NCBI GenBank assembly: GCA_910584525.1
Contig: CAJUAT010000018.1
Span: 1-41,344 of the forward strand
Source: an uncultured Muribaculaceae bacterium
Lineage (GTDB): Bacteria; Bacteroidota; Bacteroidia; Bacteroidales; Muribaculaceae
DNA length: 41,344 bases
Direction of reading: 5' to 3'
How positions within the stretch are numbered: the stretch's first letter is position 1; every line of letters begins with the position of its first letter. Under the pieces are notes generated by a model. It was not told where the DNA came from. It saw nothing but the letters and a program-made list of their open reading frames with translations, and did not search any database. A program made the position numbers and the translations under genes. Shown one piece after another: positions 1 through 7,084 of the stretch.

Positions 1-989
1 TTACTGGCGTGAGCCGCTTCAGCAAGATGACCATATTCAGCGGTCTCAACAACCTGCACGATATATCGCTTCATCGTGATTATTCGGCACTCTGCGGCAT
101 CACCGAGGCTGAGCTTGCCTCCAACTTCGAGGAGGGGATAGAGTTGCTGGCCCGGGAGTATGATACCGACCATGAGGGAGCGATGGCTCTGCTCAAAGCC
201 AATTACGACGGTTATCATTTCACCAGACAGAGTCCCGACATATATAATCCCTTCAGTCTGCTGTGGGCATTCAACAATCGTGAAATCGGAGCCTACTGGT
301 TCCAGAGCGGCACACCGGAGTTCCTGATACGCCGCATTCAGAGCGGCGGCGGTTTCCTGCCCGAGATGTTCCAGGAGACAGTGGAAGGAAGGACTTTGTC
401 GGCAAGCGACATCTCCCGTACCAAGCCTGTGGCATTGCTCTACCAGACGGGTTACCTGACCATCAAGGGATATGAGGATTACGACCTTTATCATCTGGGC
501 ATCCCCAATATGGAGGTGCGCAAAGGCCTTTTCGAAAATCTCGCTGAGCATTATATGGTCGATGACGACGGGACCATTCCGAAGCACGTGCGCGAGGTGC
601 GCAGGCTGCTGGAGGAGAGGAAAATCGACGAGGCCATGGAGCGGCTGCGGTCGTTCATGGCCGGGATTCCATATGAGTTCGCCGAGAAGGCTGTGGAGCT
701 GCATTACGAGAACAATCTCTTCATCATCTTCATGCTGATAGGAGTCGACGCGCGTCCGGAATGGCACACGTCGGACGGCCGCATCGACATGCTGCTGAGC
801 ATGCGCAACTATATCTACATCATAGAGCTGAAGCGCGACGGCACGCCGGAGGAGGCGCTGGAGCAGATCCGCAAGAAAGACTACGCCCGGCAGTTTGCCG
901 GCGACCCGCGCCCGATTATCGACCTGGGCATCACCTTCAGCACCGATACGCGCAACATCACCGCCTGGCTCGCCCGACAGGAGAACTGA
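1..989 (+). CDS. AAA-ATPase-like / PD-(D/E)XK family protein, 3' part
   Basis: The reading frame is open from the window edge (codons from position 3 read T-G-V-S-R-F-S-K), so the N-terminal ATPase part lies outside. The remaining ~329 residues match the Bacteroidetes family with an N-terminal AAA-ATPase-like domain and a C-terminal PD-(D/E)XK nuclease-like domain (Pfam AAA-ATPase_like plus PDDEXK_9). The start holds the family stretch SRFSKMTIFSGLNNL. Near the C-terminus, D (in GRIDMLL), then ELK in YIYIIELKRD, then EQIRKKDYA fit the D...ExK nuclease core. These proteins occur in many copies in gut Bacteroidales and their role is not established. The gene ends just before a very long hairpin terminator. 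The family call is confident; the function is not. Confidence 0.85.
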   Translation, partial: TGVSRFSKMTIFSGLNNLHDISLHRDYSALCGITEAELASNFEEGIELLAREYDTDHEGAMALLKANYDGYHFTRQSPDIYNPFSLLWAFNNREIGAYWFQSGTPEFLIRRIQSGGGFLPEMFQETVEGRTLSASDISRTKPVALLYQTGYLTIKGYEDYDLYHLGIPNMEVRKGLFENLAEHYMVDDDGTIPKHVREVRRLLEERKIDEAMERLRSFMAGIPYEFAEKAVELHYENNLFIIFMLIGVDARPEWHTSDGRIDMLLSMRNYIYIIELKRDGTPEEALEQIRKKDYARQFAGDPRPIIDLGITFSTDTRNITAWLARQEN

Positions 990-992
990 CCC

Positions 993-1079
993 TTTTTTGA
1001 CGGGAGAACGGGAGAACAGGAGAGTCGGGTAAAAAAAAGCTACCTGACTCTCCTGTTCTCCCGTTCTCCCGTCAAAAAA
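993..1079 (+). terminator. Very long hairpin terminator (39-bp stem)
   Basis: The left arm 993-1031 and right arm 1041-1079 are complementary along about 39 bp with one mismatch near the loop. Runs of T at the left and A at the right extend the stem. The stem contains GGGAGAAC repeated directly. On the plus strand it follows the stop codon at 989 by only a few bases; on the minus strand it ends in a T-run. It can act as a bidirectional terminator, but it is much longer than a usual intrinsic terminator. Confidence 0.7.
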
Positions 1080-1120
1080 ATCTATAATAAAATTTTCGGA
1101 ATATGCAAGGAATAATATTG

Positions 1121-1151
1121 TTTTATTCTGCGTTTAATAAAATTAATTTTG
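1121..1151 (+). promoter_or_regulatory. Probable Bacteroidetes promoter for the M6 protease operon
   Basis: TAATTTTG at 1144-1151 fits the -7 consensus TAnnTTTG. TTTT at 1121-1124, 19 bp upstream, is a poor -33 match. Transcription would begin around 1157, which is exactly where the palindromic element starts. Confidence 0.5.
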
Positions 1152-1155
1152 CTCA

Positions 1156-1351
1156 GGAAGTTGTTTCGACTAATTTTTATGGTAAGATTTATTAATATTT
1201 TGGAGCAGATTTGGCCGCTTTATGAGGGAGCAACCTCTCGGTTGGTCCCGATTAAAGCGGCCGAAGATGCCCAAAATATTAATGAAGATTGCCATAAAGT
1301 TCATACTTTTTATTGTTTATTATAAAACGTAAATTAGTCGAAACAACTTCC
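1156..1351. mobile_element. MITE-like palindromic element, copy 1
   Basis: Terminal inverted repeats GAAGTTGTTTCGACTAATTT (1157-1176) and its exact complement (1331-1350) enclose an imperfect palindrome. The interior arms (ATGGTAAGATTTATTAATATTTTGG on the left, read against the complement of CCAAAATATTAATGAAGATTGCCAT on the right) pair around a centre at 1224-1251. An AT-rich linker of about 35 bp lies only on the right side. No transposase is encoded, and no convincing target duplication is seen at the ends. A related copy lies at 9117-9374. It sits between a -7 box and the start of the M6 protease gene, so it would be transcribed as a 5' leader. The end of the right arm happens to be open in frame with the downstream gene. 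Confidence 0.8.
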
Positions 1352-1423
1352 ATGGTAAATATATCCACTGAAGAATTGATATATACCTCTCGTAAACATA
1401 TACTCTGCATTAAAAACAATAAC

Positions 1424-3700
1424 ATGAAACAGGCTCTTTTATTCCTCGGCATAATGATGGTAGGATTTGCCGCTCACGGAGTAATGGCACACCCGGGCAT
1501 CGCCACAGTGGTGCAGCCCGACAGCTCCCGTATTGATGTGCGGCTGCTCGGCGACGAGTTTTTCTCATATGAGACTACCGTTGACATGTATACGATTGTA
1601 AAAGATACCGACGGATTCTATAAATATGCCATAGCGACGGAGGGGAAACTGACCCCAAGCGCAATGATAGCCCACAATGAAGCCGACAGGAGCAAGGCTG
1701 AAAAACGCTTTCTGAACACACTTCCCAAGATGTGCAAGCCGGCAAACTCAGTGAATGCCGCCAGAAAAGAGCGCGACATGAGAGACAGTAACATGGCCAC
1801 CCTTCCAAATTCGGGATTTGATTACGACAATTTCCGAGGCCTTGTGATTCTTGTGGAATTCAACGACCGCGAGTTTTCCGAACCGAATGCCGACCGGATA
1901 TTCCACGACATGATAAATCAGGAAGAATACAGAGGTTTCATTTCCTCATCCGGAAAAAAAGAGGAATACAGAGGCAGCGTAAAAGATTATTTCCGCGATA
2001 ACTCGTGCGGGAAATTCATACCCTCGTTCGACGTGGTTGGACCCGTGAAAATAAACCGGTCGCAGACCTATCCTCAAGGGTCGGACAACAGGAACATGTA
2101 CATACCGGAATCCCTGATAGCGGCGGATTCGCTGGTGGACTATTCCCGATACGACATCGACAAGGACGGGATTGTGGATATGGTATATTTCATATATGCG
2201 GGAGCCGGCGCGAATTATTCGGGCAACAATCGTGGCTATGTATGGCCACATGCGGCAAATGTGCCATGGTCAAAATCGCTTGACGGCGTGAAATTCGGCA
2301 GATATGCCTGCTCCACCGAACTTTACGGCATAGAGACCGATGGAATAATCGATGGCATAGGCACGATATGTCACGAGTTCAGCCATTGTCTGGGTCTGTA
2401 TGACATTTACGACACCGACTATGAGACATCAGGGTTAAGTCTTACGCCTCTGGACTGGAGCGTGATGGCATCCGGCAACTACCTCGACAACGCCCGCACG
2501 CCATGCGGTTATTCCCTGTTCGAGAGAATTGAATCCGGTTTTGCGACAGCTGTAAATGTAGACAGGGAAATGGAAGTGGAACTCCCCCACATAGCCACGT
2601 CGAATACAGGCTACCGTATCGACACTCCTATAAAAGATGAGTATTTTCTGCTTGAAAACAGGCAGCAGGAAGGATGGGACAAATATCTGCCGGGTCATGG
2701 ACTGCTCGTATTCCGCGTGGACAAGACGAATCCGCAGGTATGGGAGAGAAACAAAATAAATTGCGACCCACGCCACAATTATTACGAGCTGCTGCGCGGA
2801 GAGATAAGCTATAACGTCAAGGGAGAAGCCATAGATGGACCTGGCGATCCACTTCCGGGCACCGGCAACATTCATACGCTTTCAAGCCTCACGGCTCCGG
2901 CATTGAGGTCGTGGACCGGCATGGAGACATGCTGGGCTATCCGCGACATCACAGAATCGTCAGACGGCAGAATAATGTTCCACATCGTCAGAGATGAACC
3001 CTACATCATCCTGGAGGACTTCGAGACTTGCTCGGAAACCGACGGAGCCGACACATACGTTGACGGCATAATAAAAGGGTGGCAACTTAACGGCAAGGCA
3101 AGAATAGCGGTTGCAGCATCCGACACGGCGTCAAACAAGCATGTGTCGACAGTAATGGGCAGTTCGATAGTGTCGCCGGTCATAAGCACGAAGATGGAAT
3201 TCATCCGTATGGAGCTGAAAAATCCCACCAACTATACCTCTGTGTTCCGTTGTGAATATCAGCCTGAAGGGTCGACGGTATGGCACGCTCTTTCGACTCT
3301 CGACGGCATGACCGAATGCTCGGTGAAAGCCAAGAAAACGGAACAACCCATATTTTCATGCGGTTTCGAGAGTCCGGGGAGATTCAGAGTGCTGCAGACC
3401 ACCGGCAACAAGGAATCCTCCGTCGACAATGTGGGAATCTATTTAAAAAGAGACATCACCACAGGAATCGACTCTGCCGCCCTACCGGATTCATCATCGA
3501 AGCGACTCTGCGCATACTGCCACGGGGGGATACTGGATATAACGTGCAGTGACGGCATACCTGTAAGGATTTTCAGCATCGACGGGACCCGAATCGCCGA
3601 AATAATGCCGGCGGGGAATCACGCGGCGTTCAATCCGCAGGCCGGGGGAATATATATAATCACCCAGGGCGAAGAAAATATTAAAGTAATCGTAAAATAA
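1424..3700 (+). CDS. Secreted M6-like metalloprotease with T9SS-type C-terminal tail
   Basis: The start at 1424 is preferred over the upstream in-frame codons at 1313 and 1352 because it gives a classical signal peptide (MKQALLFLGIMMVGFAAHGVMA) and avoids coding through the palindromic element. HEFSHCLGLYD at about residues 317-327 fits the zinc motif HExxHxxGxxD of the M6 (immune inhibitor A-like) family, followed by SVMASGNY and LPGHGLLVFRVD, also typical. A C-terminal domain rich in beta strands ends in GIYIITQGEENIKVIVK, resembling type IX secretion sorting tails. About 758 residues. The GLUG-repeat gene starts 7 bp downstream, so both are probably cotranscribed. Predicted role: secreted or surface peptidase; the substrate is unknown. 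Confidence 0.85.
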   Translation: MKQALLFLGIMMVGFAAHGVMAHPGIATVVQPDSSRIDVRLLGDEFFSYETTVDMYTIVKDTDGFYKYAIATEGKLTPSAMIAHNEADRSKAEKRFLNTLPKMCKPANSVNAARKERDMRDSNMATLPNSGFDYDNFRGLVILVEFNDREFSEPNADRIFHDMINQEEYRGFISSSGKKEEYRGSVKDYFRDNSCGKFIPSFDVVGPVKINRSQTYPQGSDNRNMYIPESLIAADSLVDYSRYDIDKDGIVDMVYFIYAGAGANYSGNNRGYVWPHAANVPWSKSLDGVKFGRYACSTELYGIETDGIIDGIGTICHEFSHCLGLYDIYDTDYETSGLSLTPLDWSVMASGNYLDNARTPCGYSLFERIESGFATAVNVDREMEVELPHIATSNTGYRIDTPIKDEYFLLENRQQEGWDKYLPGHGLLVFRVDKTNPQVWERNKINCDPRHNYYELLRGEISYNVKGEAIDGPGDPLPGTGNIHTLSSLTAPALRSWTGMETCWAIRDITESSDGRIMFHIVRDEPYIILEDFETCSETDGADTYVDGIIKGWQLNGKARIAVAASDTASNKHVSTVMGSSIVSPVISTKMEFIRMELKNPTNYTSVFRCEYQPEGSTVWHALSTLDGMTECSVKAKKTEQPIFSCGFESPGRFRVLQTTGNKESSVDNVGIYLKRDITTGIDSAALPDSSSKRLCAYCHGGILDITCSDGIPVRIFSIDGTRIAEIMPAGNHAAFNPQAGGIYIITQGEENIKVIVK

Positions 3701-3707
3701 AGATAAC

Positions 3708-5963
3708 ATGAGAAAAAAGGGAATCACGGGCATTGTCGCAACGACAATACTCACATTTGCCGTAAGCATGAATGCCGCGGGGGAAGTGCCTCTGACCGGC
3801 AACGGCACAGCTGACAGTCCATATCTGGTGAGATCGGTGGCCGACTGGAATGCCATGGCTGAGTATATCAAGACCAATGGCGACAACTTTGCCGGCAAAC
3901 ATGTTTCGATGACTGCCGACCTCGATTTCAAAACGGTGGCATTCACACCGGTCAGCGGATTCGGAGGCACATTCGACGGAGCCTCGCACGCGATGCGCAA
4001 TGTGGAATATACCACCACGGCAACATATCAGGGAGTGTTCGGCACTGTCGAGGCTGACGCCACCGTCAAGAACCTTACTGTAGCCGGAACCATATCTACC
4101 GGATTCGAGTATACAGGAGGCATAGCCGGGCTCCTTAAGGGAAAGATCGATAATTGCAAAAGTGCAGTAAACATCACATCTACAGTCGGCTATATCGGAG
4201 GCGTGCTTGGCAAGGCCGACAACAACTCGACAATCAGCCAATGCACATATGAAGGCGAACTCCAGTCGGGCAAATACTACCTTGGCGGTATTGTTGCCGA
4301 CTGCGGCAGCGGTGTCACAGTGAACGGCTGCGTCAACAAAGGCATTGTGCACAACACCACGTCATTGACCGGGGTTCGCGACGTATATGTAGGCGGCATA
4401 GCAGCCCGGGCGTTGCCCTCAACATTCACCGACTGCGTCAACGATGGCGAGATCATAATCGACTCTCCCAAATTCGGAACACTCGTGGCCGGTATTCTCG
4501 CATACGCCAACAATGTAGCGAATGCAGAAAAAACGCTGTTCAGCTTCAGGAAATGCCGCAACACATCCTATATCAATGCCGCCTATAACGTGGCCGGCAT
4601 CCTGGCCGACATAAACTATTCAAGGACGATAGCGCTCGTGCTTGAGTTCACGGATTGCGTCAACGAGGGCAATATAATAAGCAGCGGCGCCCAGAAGTCG
4701 AATATTGCCATGGGAGGCATCTCGTGCTATTACTCTCCCACCTCCACCTTCACAGGTTGCAGCAACTCGGGTATCCTGCAGTCGGACAACAATCCTTATG
4801 TGGGAGGCATCGTAGGCAGATACAAAGTGATTGCCGACATGAATCCGAAGGAGACCATTATAGAAAAGTGCTACAACATGGGCAAGATAATCGCTTCCAA
4901 GGGTACAGGTGCCGGCATAATGGGACAAGCCCACAAGTCGGTGACGTTCAACGGCTGCTACAACGAAGGAGAGATAACCGGCAAATCCACCATCGGCGGA
5001 ATAGTCGGCATCATGGCTACCGGCAGCAAGATTCTCAACTGTCGCAACAGCGGCAATGTCACCGTTTCTGAAGGATCCGCCGCCGGCATCATCCCCAGCA
5101 ATGCCACGCAATGCGAGATTACCGGCTGCGTAAATACCGGTAATATCACTTCCCTTTCTGCCGACAAGGCCAAAGATATGGGTGGCATAGCTGGTTCGGG
5201 AGCCTCCATATTCACAAATTGCGTGAATTTAGGCAATGTAGAAGGCTATTCCACGATAGGCGGCATTGTCGGCTCCCCCACCAAAGGAAAGACATCGTTT
5301 ATAAACTGCTATAACGCGGGCGTCGTGAAGTATAACGAAGGCATGGGTGGCCCGATAGTGGGCGTTGACATCGCGACTTCCACATATTGGGATGCGGAAA
5401 CCAACAAGACAGAGGGTTGCCGTTATGTATCGAATTTCCTGACAACGGCAGTAAATCAGCCGGGCACGGCTCTGAGTATGGCGGAGATGACAGCCCAGCA
5501 GCCGGGCGAGGGATGGTATAGCGCCGGCAAAGGATGTCTGCCCGTTCCGGAGGCTTTCAAAAATGTTGACGCAGTGACAGTTGCCACTGTCGCCGTGATT
5601 CCCCAGAACAATGAGAAATTCAACTCACTGACCTCTGACGTGACCCTCGGCATGTGCGAAAATGTGGTATGGACCTCTTCGGCAAACGACGTGATAAGCA
5701 TCAGCGGCAACAGCGGCAAACTTGTGGAGCTCAACAATGTGACGCCGGTTGTACTTACCGCCACCATGGGCAAGTACAAACGTGAATGGAATGTCACGAA
5801 CGCGTTGGCAAGCGGAATGAGATTGACCGTTGAGGATTATGCCGTAGAGGCTGCGGTATATGATGCCGCCGGCATACGCACGGATATGAAGTCGTTGCAA
5901 AAAGGCCGTATATATATCATGGTTTACGGCAACGGCACAACCAGGACATTCATAGCAAGATAA
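3708..5963 (+). CDS. GLUG-repeat surface protein (beta-helix type)
   Basis: 751 residues with an N-terminal signal peptide (cleavage probably after NAAG). After GTADSPYLVRSVADWNAMA, a common lead-in, about a dozen repeats of the type GGIxG...C.NxGxI follow (for example GGIVGIMATGSKILNCRNSG). This is the GLUG pattern found in bacterial surface and adhesin-like proteins predicted to form a beta-helix. Towards the end a Big-like stretch and a short tail (KGRIYIMVYGNGTTRTFIAR) resemble a type IX sorting tail. It is the second gene of an operon with the M6 protease, 7 bp apart. The role is probably adhesion or scaffold; whether the protease acts on it cannot be told. Confidence 0.8.
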   Translation: MRKKGITGIVATTILTFAVSMNAAGEVPLTGNGTADSPYLVRSVADWNAMAEYIKTNGDNFAGKHVSMTADLDFKTVAFTPVSGFGGTFDGASHAMRNVEYTTTATYQGVFGTVEADATVKNLTVAGTISTGFEYTGGIAGLLKGKIDNCKSAVNITSTVGYIGGVLGKADNNSTISQCTYEGELQSGKYYLGGIVADCGSGVTVNGCVNKGIVHNTTSLTGVRDVYVGGIAARALPSTFTDCVNDGEIIIDSPKFGTLVAGILAYANNVANAEKTLFSFRKCRNTSYINAAYNVAGILADINYSRTIALVLEFTDCVNEGNIISSGAQKSNIAMGGISCYYSPTSTFTGCSNSGILQSDNNPYVGGIVGRYKVIADMNPKETIIEKCYNMGKIIASKGTGAGIMGQAHKSVTFNGCYNEGEITGKSTIGGIVGIMATGSKILNCRNSGNVTVSEGSAAGIIPSNATQCEITGCVNTGNITSLSADKAKDMGGIAGSGASIFTNCVNLGNVEGYSTIGGIVGSPTKGKTSFINCYNAGVVKYNEGMGGPIVGVDIATSTYWDAETNKTEGCRYVSNFLTTAVNQPGTALSMAEMTAQQPGEGWYSAGKGCLPVPEAFKNVDAVTVATVAVIPQNNEKFNSLTSDVTLGMCENVVWTSSANDVISISGNSGKLVELNNVTPVVLTATMGKYKREWNVTNALASGMRLTVEDYAVEAAVYDAAGIRTDMKSLQKGRIYIMVYGNGTTRTFIAR

Positions 5964-5985
5964 GAACATAAGAACATAAGGCAGA

Positions 5986-6022
5986 GCTGTCCGATTCCTC
6001 GCGGAATCGGACAGCATTTTTA
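5986..6022 (+). terminator. Intrinsic terminator after the GLUG gene
   Basis: Arms GCTGTCCGATTCC (5986-5998) and GGAATCGGACAGC (6003-6015) form a perfect 13-bp stem, followed by ATTTTTATT. It also separates this operon from the convergent Crp/Fnr gene. Confidence 0.9.
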
Positions 6023-6037
6023 TTCCTTTCAGGGTAG

Positions 6038-6628
6038 CTATTCCTTAACGAGTTTAGCCCTGAGTGCGCTGAGATAGCGCGGTGTGACTCCGAGATAAGC
6101 CGCTATGGTCTTGAGCGGCACCAGCTGTATGATAGCCGGTCGTTTGGTGGCCAACGCTATATATCGTTCCTGTATGGAGCCTCCTATCTCCCGGTTTTTC
6201 ATCTCGAAATAGTAATTGGTCGACATCATGAGATCGCAAAACCAGCGACAGAACACAGGAGAAGTATTCAATATTTTCTCAATGGAGGATTTGTGGATTT
6301 TCAGAAGGCGGCAGTCGCAACAAGCCTCAATGTTGGTAATAGAAGGCATGTCGCGGTAAAAAGAATGCCAGGAGCATACAAATGTACCGGGCTGCGCGAA
6401 AGCATCCACAATCTCCTTGTCGCCTTGAAAAAGGAAACGTGCCAGAATACCCTCGAGCAATATATACATATTGCGGTCGGTCATCCCATATTTGCAAATA
6501 GCCTCGCCGCGCCTTAGCTCTATGATTTCAGCATGCGACACGAGTTTCTCGAGTTCCGCCGTGTCAAGCGTCATCTTACACTCATCCGTCAGCAATTCTT
6601 TCAGCAACGCAAAATCCTCGTTAGACAT
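6038..6628 (-). CDS. Crp/Fnr family transcriptional regulator
   Basis: 196 residues. The N-terminal half has the cyclic-nucleotide-binding jelly roll (IIELRRGEAICKYG, MYILLEGILARF, PGTFVCSWHSF). The C-terminal end has a short winged-helix HTH (LVPLKTIAAYLGVTPRYLSALRAKL). This is the usual size and form of Bacteroidetes Crp-like regulators. Cysteines are present in ITNIEACCDCRLLKI but no Fnr-type N-terminal cluster, so an FeS sensor is not supported. A -7-like box (TAATTTTG on the minus strand, 6683-6690) lies upstream without a clear -33. It is convergent with the GLUG operon; the target genes are not known. Confidence 0.9.
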   Translation of the reverse strand: MSNEDFALLKELLTDECKMTLDTAELEKLVSHAEIIELRRGEAICKYGMTDRNMYILLEGILARFLFQGDKEIVDAFAQPGTFVCSWHSFYRDMPSITNIEACCDCRLLKIHKSSIEKILNTSPVFCRWFCDLMMSTNYYFEMKNREIGGSIQERYIALATKRPAIIQLVPLKTIAAYLGVTPRYLSALRAKLVKE

Positions 6629-6712
6629 TGTGCCCGGTAAATAAAATTAAATCGGTTTCATATAAAACGTTATTTGATTCACCAAAATTATTGCGATAAA
6701 GGAAACTTAGTG

Positions 6713-6856
6713 CAGAGTCTCCGACTCTACTGTCTATATGCAGTCTGGTCCCCACCTAACTCGCAGTGTCGGCGGTACAAGCTGCTATCGCGGTTGTACC
6801 GCCGCCCCAGCTCGTAAAGGTGGGGTTAACCATGTCTTGCCTCTACGAGGCAGGCG
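6713..6856 (+). repeat. Structured intergenic repeat, uninterrupted copy
   Basis: Three potential hairpins in a row: AGAGTCTCCGACTCT at 6715-6729; an outer stem CCCCACCT (6750-6757) with AGGTGGGG (6818-6825) around a variable inner stem GGCGGTACAA/TTGTACCGCC; and TTGCCTCTACGAGGCA near 6838-6853. A second copy at 15587-15688 plus 16158-16188 has different bases in two of the stems, with pairing kept, but is split by an insertion at TAA. This copy gives the uninterrupted sequence GGGGTTAACCATGTC at 6822-6836. Confidence 0.75.
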
Positions 6857-6886
6857 GCGTAAGCACAGTACAGAACAGTCATAGAG

Positions 6887-7036
6887 TCGGCACGCAATTC
6901 AAAATTCATTTACAAATTCAAAATTATCAAAGCGTCGGCACGCAATTCAAAATTCAACATTCACAAATTCAAAATTATCAAAGCGCCGGCACGCAATTCA
7001 AAATTCAACATTCACAAATTCAAAATTATCTGCACA
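6887..7036 (+). repeat. Tandem direct repeat, three units of 48-51 bp
   Basis: Three units begin with G(T/C)CGGCACGCAATTCAAAA at about 6887, 6935 and 6986. Each carries AATTCAAAATT twice. The first unit is 48 bp, the second 51 bp, the third diverges at its end. They lie between the structured repeat and the P1B ATPase promoter. The unit lengths are multiples of three, so a shadow frame stays open; no gene is called. Confidence 0.85.
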
Positions 7037-7057
7037 GGGTGTGCAACTTTTTTGCGG

Positions 7058-7065
7058 TAATTTTG
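7058..7065 (+). promoter_or_regulatory. Probable -7 box of the P1B ATPase gene
   Basis: TAATTTTG fits the Bacteroidetes -7 consensus and lies 19 bp before the start codon, giving a leader of only about 12 nt. No good TTTG is seen 19 bp upstream, so this is a half-site call. Confidence 0.4.
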
Positions 7066-7084
7066 TGTTATAAAAACAAAGATT

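Noticed and set aside
1156..1351. Invertible promoter (phase-variable switch) flanked by inverted repeats
   Set aside because: The size and position fit, but the interior is itself palindromic and has no TAnnTTTG box in either direction; the promoter lies outside the repeats. Read-level inversion would be needed to revive the idea.
1313..1423. N-terminal extension of the M6 protease gene through the palindromic element
   Set aside because: The frame is open only because the element end happens to be translatable; the signal peptide starts at 1424, and the same element end appears in another frame context before the transporter gene.
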